Positions 13,301 through 28,300 of a DNA stretch of 64,000 nucleotides are shown piece by piece. The first letter of the stretch is position 1; each line of letters starts with the position of its first letter. A model generated the notes under the pieces. That model did not search any database. It saw only the letters and a program-made list of their open reading frames with translations, and was not told the origin of the DNA. The translations under genes were made by a program, and so were the position numbers. This DNA comes from Owenia fusiformis (Eukaryota > Annelida > Polychaeta > Sabellida > Oweniidae): contig CAIIXF020000001.1 of the NCBI GenBank assembly GCA_903813345.2, positions 13,597,915 through 13,661,914 of the forward strand, read 5' to 3'.

Positions 13301-16300
13301 ATTCATGTCTCCAAACAAACCCCTTTGGATGATACCAGGGGGAAGGAGAGGCTCAGGACCAAATGGCTGGTGGTGATAGAAATCTGGGATGTGATCTATT
13401 CTAGCATTTCCATACTGACCCCGCAGAGTAGTGGGTTCTGTAATAATATAGAAACAAAGTCCATAACTTTTAGTGAATGAATAAATCAATTTAAACTAAT
13501 TAAGTCTTGTAAATACAAACAAACAAAGCATGAATTCCTCAATGTGTATATTTACCAGTGAATTTACCACTGCCTGTGAGTGGGTAAGGGTTCTGTGTTG
13601 TGTGTACAGCAGGTTCTCTGAGCTCCACCTTCAGTGGGTACTCCTTCAGTCTGGTCATAATAGCCTGTATAACAGTTTCAGCATCAGGGGCGGGCTCAGG
13701 GCCATCAGGTTCAGGCTGGAGATCCTGTAGTTCTTGCATAGAGGATGGACTGCTATGTTCCCATGTGGGAGAGCTAGGTATAATCTCCCCTGATGCAACT
13801 GCTCCGATGATATCATCCAAAGTGTCTGTTGTTTTAAGTTTCTTGGCATCTGGGCCTCCATCTGCTGGGCTAGGGGTATTTGTGGCAGGTGGGGGTAATG
13901 TGGCTGGGATAGGGGGTGGTTGCACCTTCTTCTTTTTCTTCTTCTTTACTTTCACTGGTTGTTGTTGGATAATTCGTTGTTGACGCTCTTCAAATTCACG
14001 ACGTCGTTTTTCATATTCTTCCCTCAGTTCTGCAAATATATAAAATTGATTCAAATGTTAAAATTTAAGCGTTGAATAAAAAAATACAACACATTTGATG
14101 GTACCAATACAACATATGTGAAAATTGTGGGATATTTCCTCTGAAATTTTCTTTGGCAGTGTATGCTGTTTTACCATACAAAAAATAAGATATATCAATA
14201 GAAAAATCCCTTAATCATAATTAAAATTAGGCCCCTTCTTGTGGCAGCCAAGCATTACTTTTGTCATAACAGCATCATATACTCCAGAACTCTTATCTAA
14301 ACTATGTGTCATATCTGGCATTCTCTAACTGATATTCTTTTTGGACCTTATTTTATATTGGTGAAACTGCAGTGTCAAATTCTCCTTATTCTCGTCTCAA
14401 CAGATAGAGAGGTTAGTAGATTTTGTTATATAGTTCTTATCAAACAAAAGACAACAGCAAAATACCAAATAAAACCTCTTACCCATCTCTTGTATCTTCT
14501 TACCCAATATCTTTTGTTTTTCTTCAGTTGTTTTCTTCTCCCACTCCTCGGCAGGTACCTCCGTCTCCCTGATGAGAGGCATACTTTCTATCATAGCTAA
14601 CTGTCTTTGTTGCTCAGGTGTCAACTTCTTCATATTCTCCTCCATCTCCTAATATGGTCATAAAGAAGATATAATGACTATACCTAATGTGGTCATGAAC
14701 ATGCAGGGTTGTATTATAATTTCGTAGTGTGTGTAAATGTTCATTTTTATGAAGAAAAACTGTCATTTGAAATTGGTTGCACATAGTTAAACAGCTGCAT
14801 TCAACAAATGTATTATTAAGCAGACTTAAGAGAAGTGACTGTTGGATCATAGGCATACTTGTTGGTGCATATACTGTACATACTCAGATTATGTACTTCC
14901 ACTAGACATGTGATATATGAAGCAAATGTGCCAAAGCACCTAAATTTCCATTTGGATGGAAGCAATACTCTGATCATACCTCACTAAATCTCCTTGATGG
15001 GGTGGTTGTCTGACTTCCGGAAGAGCCACTTGAAGCTGGTAGATTATTCTGGTCATTCTGTTTGGGGGTGGCTAGCAACTTTTTCAACAGCATATTCTGA
15101 CTGACACGTTGCTCTTCAGTTATGCTGGGATCATATGATGCTGAAATAAAATAGACTACATTTATACTCTATAGGTACAAGAAATCATCATAAAACTTTT
15201 AAATTCATTGTGATTTTGCAATTTGCAACGATCCTAGAAACCTGAGAGATTATACAGTTTTACAGAAGAGATTACTAAAAAGTACCTGTTTTTTCATCAG
15301 ATTTTTCTTGCTTGATCTCGGCTCTGACAGCTTCGACAAGAGACTGCATGATTCCACTATCGTGCGATGCCGACCTACCCTCCCTAGCGCCAGGCGATTT
15401 TATCTCACCCTCCCCCCTGGCGACAGCTGAGATCGATGCCTCTAACTTCTCAGATGATGACATAGGTTTTGACTTGCTCTCAGCCTTCTCATGCTTGTGT
15501 GTTTCAAATTTGTGGCCATCCATATCATCATCACTTCCAAGTTTTTGGAGGATATTTTCGATGATACCTTGTTGTGATGTGGGAGTCTGAGGGGTGATTC
15601 TCCCAGGAGGTACCATTCCAGGAGGCATCATTCCAGGGCCTGGAGGCATTCCATGGACTCCTGAAGTCACTGGTGATTGGGGCATTCCTCCATCTTGGCC
15701 TAAAAATAGTAATAAATTTTAATTTCATGAATTTTCACTCAAAGTAATGCAGATCCCTCTGAATGGTGCTACAATGATACAACATCAAATTTTAAATACA
15801 CTGGTTATACATATCGAAAGCATGTCATTAAAATAATTTCCATTAATACAACATTGAGTTATAAAAATATTGAATTTTGACTACAAAATCTAGAGTATCA
15901 GTTTTCAAACTAAATATTAATTCAAACTAAAAAAGCATTAATAAGCAGTTTCTTTCTATTTGTTATCACCTAATTTGTGCATGATGTAAAACGTATTGAA
16001 ACAATATAAAAGCCCTGATATGACAGTGAGTGAAACTAGTAATGTACAAGTTGTACAACATAGTGTGATATTAGATGAGGCCGTTCACCCTACATGTACA
16101 CTGTTATTAGATCAATTACTACAAGAAAAAGCTATAACATGGGATTCTAGTCTACATGTTAAAATCCTGTAGTGTAAATAGAAATTCCTGAAATAAATAC
16201 CACACAGAATACAAGATCTCACTATGTGAATCACTATAGGAACAGACATGTGTTAAATATTCTTAGATGCCAAGGCAATTATGAAATGGAGACCAAGTTG

Positions 16301-19300
16301 TAATACAAAATTAAAATATTTATCAAAACATTTTGTAAGCATTGTTTCACTGTCGTGTAGAAAATTCATACTAATATGCAGGTATATGCCACATGTCTAT
16401 TTCTATACATTATAGATGAACACATAGTGAAATACTTTGTACCACAAGGATTGGAGCCTACACCGTTATTAGCTAAAGGAGAGACAAAGGCCCAGTAGTG
16501 AATGTTTAATCTGGCACCGCACACAATTGAATCCACAAACCTAACGCGGCAGCCATTTGCTGGGCATTAGCCGTATTGGGGGATGCTGCCGCGGCCTGTT
16601 TCTTAGTTCTGCGTTTCCGGCTCTTGCGAATAGGCTTTTCATCCAAGTCTGGGTCGGGAGGGTATTTAGCATCGGCAGGGTAATTTGGAGCCAGGTGATT
16701 AGGGTACCCTATACATATAAATTAGCCACACATACAACTTCAAACAAATATACACCTGGTGAACACTAAATTGTGGTGACTAAAAATACTAGTGTTTAAA
16801 TCAAAGGTGGAATAAAGGTGTAAAAGAAATCATCTACTGTTCCAGTAAGACGTACCTTGTGTCATATGCATGCCGTAAGGCATTCTGGGGCCCTGTGGAC
16901 CCTGACCCCCAATGTACATCTCCCCCTCCCTGTTGGCGCCTATACCACCAGGTAGGCGGAATCTTTGGGCCATGTCTCCAGCAAACCTCTGTGCAGCTTC
17001 ATGTACAAATCTGGAAGCTGTAAAATATCAAGGCAAATTTTATCAGTTAAAATATTTCTAGCCCTGTTACAAATGAGTTGTATAGTATATAAATTATCAT
17101 GTATATCCAGTGTATGGAATACAATGAAATGCAACAGGATTTTACATTCTAAGTTGTTTTTATATTTTACCTGGGAACCTTTCCCCTGGAAACCTTGCTC
17201 TCTGTTCCCCTGGATATGGTGGTCTTTGCTCTCCTGGGAAGGGTTGTCTCTGTCTTGGGTCTCCAGGAAATGGTTGACGAGGTTCTCCAGGATACGGTTG
17301 TCGAGGTTCTCCAGGATATGGTTGCCGGGGTTCTCCAGGATATTGTGGCCGAGGTTCTCCAGGATAAGGTTGTCGAAGATCTCCAGGGTATGGCTGCCTA
17401 GCATCCGCAGGATATGGTTGTCTAGGATCTCCTGGATATGGTTGTCGAGGGTCACCAGGAAATCTGAATCTCTGACTATTAGGAGAAAATTGAGGTGGGG
17501 CACTTCCTGGGGGTGAAAAGCGGTACCTATCTCCTCCTGGACCACCAGGTACTCCGGGTCCCCCAGGCCCAGAATTACTGAAGAATGGCATCTGTGGAGG
17601 TATTGGAGGCTCACCAGGTTCTGGAATAACAAAAAAAGAAGAATACTTTATTCTCACAAGTAAGAAATACAGAATTTTAAACAGAGGAATTTGTCAAAAT
17701 CAAAGTTTTGATATTTACAGATCTTGTTGATGAATTTCAGTCTCAATATTCACTTACGTTTCTGGCCTTCCTGCTCGATCCGCTGCATTATGCGCTGCTC
17801 ATCCATATGCTGCTGCATCTGAAGGCGCTGCTTCTCTTGTTGAAGATGCTTCCTCTCACGTTCCTGAAAATTCTCGCTGAATGGATTATTCTCATCCTAC
17901 AAACAAAAAAATTCTCCCTCAATGAATCATTTGTATCCCTCAATGTCACGCTCACTTTTCTCTTTATTTCAGTCTATTATTAAATCCACAATAATTTGTA
18001 TTCTTATTCATCTTACCAACACAGACAAGTCCCATTAGTCAGGAAAATCCTCAATCAATTCATTATTGTTTTCTTAGAGTTGTGTAAAATATGTTTCTTA
18101 GTTATGAATATCTGTCAATATAACTAGTATGTTTATTACTTTTCGACTATTTATTGTAGTGAATTAAATGTCCTTTGTATTTACAGGTAAACAACTATGG
18201 ATGTACAAACACCATCCATAACATCATATACTCTAACTTAGTTTTTAAGAAATGACAAAATGTTGTTATAAATGATGTTAAACTGTTTTCTATGTGCATG
18301 TAAGAATATTACTGCACTACCAAGCAATGTTAAATGATGCATTTTCAGATTAATCAAAAATGTCCTCATAAATTATGTTTTATTGAAATAAGGAAAGCTT
18401 ACAAAGAAGAAATTACACAGCTGAACATACAATGAAAATGTAATAATAATTTCCTTTTAGTAATCACTGTGGAGTAGCTCTATCCATAACAGTCATTAGA
18501 GAAACAAAATGGACTGACTAGCAACAAGTTGATTAGTACAATTGTATATTAGACATGGTCAGAAAAATGAACGAATGGTTGGAGGGCTTCACTATATGGA
18601 TTTTGTTCGCTGGGATAATAATAAAGTACATGTAATACAAATTGAGAAAATCCGACTAAGATATAACACTGGCATTACCTCCTTGTGCACACATTTGTTA
18701 TTTTCAAAAATGGACAATAGTGTGGGAAATGGATGGACAGCCTTAAAATATGGTGATACCCTCTACAGAACATTACTATCAAAATGCCATTTTGTCACTA
18801 TAACGGCTGTTATGGATTCAGCTACACCTCAGTGATAATGAATGAACGTAAATGAGAAAACTAGAATGTTTATAGATGCAGTAATGAACATGCAAAGAAA
18901 GCTGTCATATTAATTCACCTATATCTAGTGATATATTCCAATGCAAATTAAATTATCTAAATGATTCAGGAGATAGTGTAAGTGTAATATTGCTTGTATT
19001 GTACTTTATTATCAGTAAAACAATTTTTAGATTTTTAGCTATTTATCATAAGATGACAGATAAACAATTAGATCAAGGTTTTTCCTGCACTGTGTTTTTC
19101 AATAAAGCAATTACAAAGCATTTGTGAAAAGACAAACAAAAACTCATTTCCATGAAGTGTAAGCCATGCAGATTTAGTTTTAATTCAGTATTTCAGAAGC
19201 AATTAGAGGTACAACTTGTAACTTTGTATTTAAATGAACAAGATATTTTTATGAGAAAAGATGAGATATTGCTATCATTTTCACAATCTTCATTGAAATA

Positions 19301-22300
19301 AAGCAAAGGAAAGTAGTTCTATGATCCATGCAAACTATAATTTACTATTACAATATATGCCTATGTCACATATGATATGTTTAATTGAGTCAGGGGCCCG
19401 TTGCATAAAGATCTTAGATATAATATAAAAATTTATCATCAAAATTAATTTCAGATGAAACGGCCCCTGTGTAACTTACTATATAGTCTGATTGGTTGGG
19501 GTGCATCCCATATGACCCGCCCATCATTTGAGGGGGCGGGCCTTGAGGGGGAGGGCCCCCAGGACGTGGCCAACCCATTTTTTGTTGCATGAATTCCTCA
19601 TGAAACTACAAGAGAAAGTTAGATTACTTCAGCATGGGAATCCCTGTTTGGGAACACACCTGACAAAATACATGACTTTTCAAACTTTCAGACTTTTTGA
19701 AACATGCATTTAGATCAATCCAAATCAAATACAAGATATTACATCTGATTAAAATCATGTAGATTTTGGAAAGGTGTGTTCCACAAATGGGGGAGATGGT
19801 TAACAGTATAGTATTATTCATAATGTCAAACAGCTAAACTATTACAAAGTTAAGGTTACTGGTCATCTATAAAGCTATGTTGAAGACTGAAGCAGAAATT
19901 AAAGGCATTTAGCATGATGCTGTCACAAACATCTACGTTAAAAAGTCATCTACGTAATTCACACAAGTAGATCAGTAAAGCAAGCCAAGACAACACTGCA
20001 CACAATGGCTCCTTATAAATTACAGTGCACCACTAAGCAGACATCAAATGAGACCAATAAACATACAACTATTCTAATAAACAGTTTATAATTTGTTTAA
20101 TCAAACATTTTATATGATAACTGTTGGTTATTATTTTATTGTACTGTACTGTATTTAGAGGTGGCTGTTAAGGTATAGAGAGCCTTGGTTATTGACTACA
20201 ATAAAAGCTGTGTGTACTTACAGCTGCTATAATAGATGCTGGGAGAGGGCCACGTGGACCTTGCGCTCCACCAACCATGCCCAGTCGCTTCTGCATGTAT
20301 GCATCATACTCCTGTTTGGCACTAGGGGACATCCGCATGGGAGCACTACTGCCAGGGATTCTAGGACTCACCTGGGACTGGGAAACGATGTGGGGTGTGG
20401 AAGATTGTAGCATGGGATTTGAAGACTGTGGCATCATGGGATTAGGAGATTGGGGCATCATGGTGGAGGGAGACTGGGGCATCATGGGAGATGGGGACTG
20501 GGGCATCATGGTAGATGGGGAATGAGGCATCATGGGAGATGGGGGAGGACCCATGGAACCAGGGTTATTCCATTGTGTTCCATAGCGCTCCTACAAGCAT
20601 GAATTGTGCATGCACGTTAACAGACACCCACGAGGGTCTGGGCAAGCATGTGAAACCTCACAGATGAATTCATAATATGGATATCTGCAGCATTTAGGAA
20701 ATCTTACATGACATATGCTGTGACCGCTTTGATTTTAAGAATAATAGATTTGATACTCCTAGTTTTAAAGAATAGCTCAAAAACATTATCTTGCAGGGGT
20801 TTCATTGGAATACCACAACAGGCATAATACAAAATAAAAAAATAAAAAACAACAGGTAAAATCATTGCAAATTATTTAGCATAGAAAGGGCTGCAAAGTT
20901 ACTCAAAACAGGCAATTTTGGTGAAAACAACTGAAGAAATTTGACTATTGCCTGGCAATGCCTGCTGTCAATGAAATCCTTGTGAAGTTTAATGTTGGAG
21001 TTCATTTCTTGTTGCTGTTTCAAAGCATGTATAAAAAAATTGACATATATGAAGTCATCTGTGAGTTGGTGAAAGCGCCACCATAGAATAATATTATTAA
21101 CAATTTGCCGGCACAACTGCATTTGCTTTATATGCGGCTTGTTTTAAAATAAAGATACAACACTAAAGCAAACATTAATGTGGGAAGCATGAATTAAAAA
21201 CACAAAATATAAAGCCGTGAAGTTTAGTCTCTGGTTTTCTAATAATAAAACAGTTTTCTATATCTGTCTCACATTATAAAAGGCACATTACCTAAATCTG
21301 AATATGTATTGGACTCAACTAAATTGTAGATAGTCTCGCCTAAAGCACTTTTTGTCTGTACAGAATTAAGTAACTTTTATTGAGGCAAACAATTTCTCAT
21401 TGATAAAAATCTTATTTTATTTGATTAGATTTACATATGTGTGTGTGCATGTGGTAAATGTGCCTTTTATTTTTGTTACATGGTTATATATGAAGCAGGG
21501 GTCCATTATTGGTACGATCGTAAAAGAATGTTTAAAATCCTCATAGTTTAGCCATATGACCTAGAAAATCACTGTAAATGGCAACAAGGCATAATAACAT
21601 GACAAAATGTCACCATCTTTAAAATTATTGCAAATGGATACAAAATATTACAAGTCCACTTATTTGTTGCCATGGTAACGGATATTGGCAGAAATGTGTT
21701 GGAATTCATAACATGTTTATATATGTTCACGAGTCAGTCTAAACAGTACTTGTTAAGTTATTGGAAGTTGTCACAATACAAGTTAAAGACACCGAATGTC
21801 AAACTCCGACAAAATTCTTACAATATCTGCCCTAGCTATTCCCTTATTCTGGTCATAGAATCTTATTCAATGAATCAAACGATGTAATTTCATGCAGGTA
21901 TTAGTATGCATACCTCAGAGAAAAAGGTGAAAAAAATATTTGTTATAGATGCTGACACTGAATGCCACCACCAGTCATGAAAAATGGTAACTTTAACAAT
22001 ATGCACAACTTGGTGGTGACATAAAAATAGATTCCATGTATTCACAACTTACAACATATCATCCCAACATTCATTTGACTTTGCGTAATGACCGTACCAA
22101 CACCAGACTCCATTAAAGAACCAGGGACTGAACTTAACATGGCTTAAAATATCAACATTTAACCTCTAACCCATACATTATATATTAAGAAAGGAAAATC
22201 AACATAAAGCTAGTACAACATACCTGTTGCTTGAAGCGATACTCCTGTATGAGTTGTTGATGGGCTCGTTGTTGTTTTCTGAAGTGTTCTAGTTGTTTAT

Positions 22301-25300
22301 TGAGCTGGCTGATGTCTTGGTTGACTCTCTCTATCTCTCGAGCGTCTACATCACTCAGCTCATTTCCATTCTTCTTTGCCTGCAATCATTAACATAAACG
22401 TAATGTATTGGGAGGTTTGAGCTATAGGGTTTATCCAGAGGGAAATATACATATCTCTCAATGGACTGAGGGTGGAATAGTATTCCATATACACCAGATT
22501 TGTGCCTCACATTTCCTCAGGTAGTATCCAATTGATTGAGGGTACATGGAATGAAGGCTACATGTTGATGGGGTATATACAGTGCTACACATATTCTGTA
22601 TTGTCAGGGGCAAGAGTTTCAGATACTACTTGAACAGTTGTAGATCTAGATCTGAATATTCTAAGAGTATTTTTACCTGTCTTTGCTTGGCTGTAAGTTG
22701 TTTCTTTGATTTCTTCTGCTTGCCTAGTTGTTGTTCCAGGAACTTTATTTGCATGGTTAGCCTGGTGGCGTTATTAGTGAGCCACTCTTCATGTTCCATT
22801 TGTGTCTGTTGCTTATCACCATCAACTAGAAAATCCCAAATACAACACAGTGTACTAGAAAACATGGATTACCTCATTTAAATACTTCAACTTCAGTATA
22901 TATCTAAAACAATTCATCCATAATCAATACATGTTCAACTCTTAATCCCCTGAGCATGGAAAGTATCAAATTTGATAAAACTGCCTTCCCTGGGAAATCC
23001 TTGCCTGAAGACAACTCTAGTATACTCTACCATGTTCAATTTTATTTTAGGAAGATCTATGAACACTCAGAAGTAAAGGATACAATTGAAAACATGCCAT
23101 GTACATGTATTTAGTTCCTCAACGTTAGTTAGTTGTGTCAAGGCATCATTTAAGATTGATATGTGCAGTGATTTGTGAGTGATATTTTACAACAGTTATA
23201 AGGTAGATACATACCTGGAGGCATGGGCATAGGGGGTGGAGTTGGGTGTCTCAGGTTTGGTGACTGCATAGCAGGGCTGTGTGATGGAGGGTGCATCACA
23301 CCAGAGGAGGCGGGGAAGGGTGAAGGCACCCTGGGGCTCATCTGACCCCCTGAGACACCAGGGGGCAATGGCCCTGGGGGTCTTTGGAACCCAGGTGGAA
23401 AATTATGTGGAGACATTTCCCTAGATGTTGGCATCTGGATAGGGCCAGGGTGTGGCATTCTTGGAGGATGTTCCATTGTAGGTGTGGCTACATGTGAACC
23501 CTGTGTCTGGGGTACAGATGTGGGTGTGGCTCCACTAGATGTAGGTGGGCCTACAAGTGAATGATTGACAATCAGAAGTGAATAAAGAATACAAGAACAC
23601 AAATGTGTACAAAATGTCCCCACCTATGGGTGATCCCATCAAATGGTTATCCTAAAAATGAGTAGACAAGACTTTAACAACACAATTTGAGGATGGAAAA
23701 TCCAATATGGCCACCTTAAAATTTACCCAGAATGCCCAAAAATAAGTCAGTTCTAGATTTTCATACTAAGAAGCACCCCTGAAAATTTGAAATTGATCCG
23801 TCACACAGTTAACCAGAAAACATGTAAACAAGACTTTACAGACAAGATTTGAGGACCGAAAATCCAAAATGGCTGCCTTGACATTTATCCAGAATGCCAA
23901 AAAACTAATCTGTCCTAGATTTTCATACTAAGAATCATCCCTGAAAATTTGAAATTGATCTACCAAACGGTTCACCTGGAAATGCGTAGACAAAACTTTA
24001 CAAACAAGATTTTAGGACAGAAAATCCAAAATGGCTGCCTTGACATTTACCCAGAATGCCCAAAAACTAATCAGATCTAGATTTTCATACTAAGAATCAT
24101 CCCTGAAAACTTGAAATTGATCTACCAAACGGTTCACCTAAAAACGCGTAGACAAGACTTTACGGGCAAGATTTTAAGACGGAAAATCCAAAATGGCTGC
24201 CTTGACATTTATCCAGAATGCATAAAAACTAATGAGATCTAGATTTTCATACTGAGAATCATCCCTGAAAATTTCAAATTGATCTACCAAACGGTTCACC
24301 TGGAAATGCGTAGACAAGACTTTACAGACAAGATTTGAGGACGGAAAATCCAAAATAGCTGCCTTGACATTTACCCAGAATGCCCAAAAACTAATCAGAT
24401 CTAGATTTTCATACTGAGAATCATCCCTGAAAATTTGAAATTGATCTACCAAACGGTTCACCTGAAAATGCGTAGACAAGACTTTACTGACAAGATTTTA
24501 GGATGGAAAATCCAAAATGGCTGCCTTGACATTTACCCAGAATGCCCAAAAACTAATCAGATCTAGATTTTCATACTAAGAATCATCCCTGAAAATTTGA
24601 AATTGATCCACCAAATGGTTCACCTGAAAACGTGTAGACAAGACTTTACACACGAGATTTTAGGACCGAAAAATCCAAAATGGCCGACAATAAAAAAGTG
24701 ATTATGAGTTTTTGCTAATTTCTTTCAACAAAATTATCACATATAACTACTGTTAACAATAACATAGGCTTTTACAACAAAGTACACCTGAACTTATTTA
24801 TAAAGCTACTAAATAGTTTAAGTATGAAAACTGAATAACACCATTCAATATGATACAAAGTATTATCGTGCGCTAACTTTTCTTAAAACATTCAAAATGG
24901 CTGACATGACTGAGCTTACAGGTCCAAAACCTAATCAGATCTAGAATGAAGTGAGCTGAACAAGATGTTAAAGTTTTAAAAGCAACTGTGAAGCCGTTTT
25001 TCTTAAAGTTTGCAGACAAGGATTTTAGCATTTGACTTCAAAATGGCCAACAGGAAGTTGGTATCGAGTTAATTTTTTTTCATCCACATCTGTATGCACT
25101 CATAAGTTATCCCTGAAAATTTGAAGGTGATATCTGTAGCGGTTTTGGAGAAAACTCCCGGACGTACGGACAGACAGACGGACAGACAGACGGACGGACG
25201 GACGCGCCTAGGCCGACAATATGGCCCCACACTATGTGGTGGGGACATAACAAGTGAATTTTTTGCATTATTAGCAACATGCAGTGATATCTAGGTATAC

Positions 25301-28300
25301 CAAGCAATACTTTTTGGTAGTAGCTTGGAGTGCTGTTAGAAACGATAAACACTATTCGAGTGAAATGTTATTTTTGCCACATTTACAATATTCATTGTCA
25401 AGTTTCATCTCTTTAATTTTTGCCATATTTTAGGACTTTCATAATTAAAGATTAAGAAACCTGACATTGAATAAAACCAAAACATTTCCCCTGCCACAAA
25501 TTCTAACCTACCTTGTGGTCGGATTTGACCATCAGGTGCCATCACATCAACTTTAAGTTTATCAAAATCAGCATCAGTTAGGAGGCTGGAACCATCCTGC
25601 TTATGTAGCATCGCCTGTTGCTGAGCCTGACGTGCCTGCTCCAGTCTCTCCTGAAAAGGTACACAATCATAACTTCTTAATAGCTCAAAGATAAAAGTTC
25701 CAAGAAAAGGTGCTATTAAGAAGTTTCATATAAAGGCAGATGGAAGGGATGATACTTTGCGATACTGCAAATTTTTGCTCAAAGTTTAGTGAATAACAAC
25801 ATATACTAAATCATTAAATTAAACCATCCTTGAACTCCATTATCTTACCAGCTGTCACTGTTAAATGAATAGGTAAAATTTCTTCTGTTACAATAATTGC
25901 TCTTTTTCATTAGAACCAGGTCAATTTATCATTATCAATCATATACTGAAATAAATTTTATTTGTAGAGGGCCAGGTTATGTTATATATCAGATATAATA
26001 AATCTTATTGACATTGAAGGTATAGACCTAGGACTAACACTGAGGCTTCATTATGAATTAGGGAAGAGATCATGGCAAAAATTTCTTACCTGTTCAAGAA
26101 GGTCTTCTAACAAAAGTGGCTGATCTTTCAACAGTGCCAATTTCTCTTTTTGTTCTGCAGTGCTCATGGGAGGAGTTTCTGGTGTCCCTGCACTAGGTGC
26201 TGGTCTTGGAGAGGGTCCTCTGGTAAGACTCGATGCAGGAGAGGTGCTCATTCTAGGGCGTGGTATATTGGGATCAGGAGAGGGCATAGAGACCGTCCCT
26301 TGTGGCCCATGTGTTGGACTCATAGTGGCTCGATTTCCTTGTGCCATTCCAGGATGTGAGAAAGGTGGCATACTGAGTCTTGGGGGCATTCCGGGTCTGG
26401 GAGGCATACTCTGTGGTCTAGACCCTGGTGGAAATGGAGCCCCCCTAGGCATTCCCTGTGGGTGCATACCTGGATGTACACCCCTAGGGGGCATCATTCC
26501 TGGTGGAGGCATCCCTGGCATCCATTGTTGTCCAGGGGGCTGCATACTCTCTTGACCTTGGTGTCTCAGTACACGTATGTGGCCACCTTCTCGCCCTGGT
26601 GTAAGAGAGGGCATCTTGTGCTCTGTGGCTATCATAGACTCTGCAGTGGGGGGTGGCATTCCTGGCACCCAGTTTGAGGTTGGAGGCATGCCAGGCCTTT
26701 GCTGCTGCTGTTGGAACATGGCTGGATTCATAGCTCTCATCCCAGCTCCAGGACTCCCCATAGGACTCTCACTGAGTGACGTAAGCTGCTCTAAGGGTGT
26801 GTTATTTGGCCCACCTGGTCCTGTATGTCTAGGCCTCTGTCCCCTTGTTGCCTGTTGGCTCATAGACATCATAGCCATACTAGCTGGGGTATTGGGCATC
26901 ATGCCTGGCTGCATTGGAGGGCCACGTGGGCTAGGGATCCTTGGAATTCTTGGCCCAACAACTGGTCCCATCCCAGGCATACCTGGTGGGGTAGCAGCAG
27001 ATGATGCAACAGCACCAAGCTCTGAAGCAGAAGGTGGGGTGTGGGCATCAATTGGAACAGCATGAGGCATACCTGGAACACCACTCGACATAGGGGAGGG
27101 TATAGATACCTGATGGTGTCCATCAGTTGCAAGTGGACTTCCATGTTGAGCAGCAATAGGACTTTGTCTCATTGAGGCTGGTACATGATGCCCACTAGTA
27201 GACATGTGCTGTGGAGACTGGACACTGGACACAGGAGGTGTTCCAACTCTATGAACAGCTGAAGATGTAGGTGTATGCCAGGAAGACATCCCAAGAGAGG
27301 ATGGAGGTGTATGGCCACGTTGACTACTTGTTGAATGTGGGATTGGCCAGGCAGGCATTCCACTAGAGACTGGAGGAGTGGGGAGCTTCCCACCATGTGT
27401 TGACATAGGGGGTCTGTAAATGGGCAACTGTGACATGGGAGGTGTGGATCTAGGACCAGTAGCTTCACTAGATGTAACACCTTCAGAATGGGGTAGTGCC
27501 TCATAGCCAGCTGCTGTTGAGAGCGCAACCTGAGCCAGAGGCTGTGCTGGCATTGACATGGCCGCCTGGGTTAACGATTGCACAGTGCTCCGAGGAACAA
27601 AGCCCTGACTCTCAGACAGTTGAGAGCTGACAGCACTGGGCTGTTGGCTCAATGTAGTGGCTGAACTCAATCTCATACCCCCCATTGAAACAACTGGTTG
27701 AAATGGTGCTTGTGCATGATGACTGAGAGCAGTATTTTGTTCAGTTTGTGCTGGACTGTGAACCTTTGGCAGTTCACCAACTTGCGAGGCAGGCAAAGTC
27801 ACAGCAGGCAATGCTGTTGGTACTGGAATCTGTGGCAATTTGTCTGCAGGCTTTTCTATTGATTTTTCTGAAACTGGGCCAGTCGGTTTCACCTCAGATG
27901 GGGCAGCAATGGTTGCTTCTGGAGTGTTCCCAGGTGGAGGAGCAGTAGGGCACTCAGGTGGTACATCCTCCAGCCTAGGATCAAGGATAACATTTGACCC
28001 CATTCCTAGACCACTTGGGTCTTCTACTGTAATTTGACTGGTATCAGTAATAGGTAGGCATGTTTCTTCAGAAGGCTCATTAGTTTGTCCAGTGTCTTCA
28101 TTAGATTGATTCTTGGTATCGCTTGGTGCATTTTCTTCAGTTTTATCATCACCAGCTCCATCAAATTGATCAACTTTCTCTACCTTTGTTGTCTCATCTG
28201 TTTCTTCTTTACTGACATCTGGAACAGTTTCATCTTGGCTATTTTTAGGAGTTGAAGCTCTTGAAATATTCTTTGGAGATTTTGATCGTGTGACCATTTT

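Larger units (their letters stand above)
10325..26089 (-). other. Introns of the KMT2C/D 3' half: contents
   Basis: Beyond the elements listed separately, I see nothing in the introns at 11154-11570, 14030-14482, 15700-16540, 17897-19479 (except the degenerate repeat end), 19606-20221, 20591-22223 (except the ATGTCACCA element), 22826-23214 and 25651-26089. A phrase GGGCCCGTTGCATAAAGATC at about 19,394 resembles a dispersed repeat fragment of marine invertebrates; weak. Confidence 0.5.

Noticed and set aside
24174-24479. 101-codon minus-strand frame with repeated HFQVNRLVDQF
   Set aside because: It is the 162-bp tandem array of the pearl-like element (a multiple of three), not a gene.
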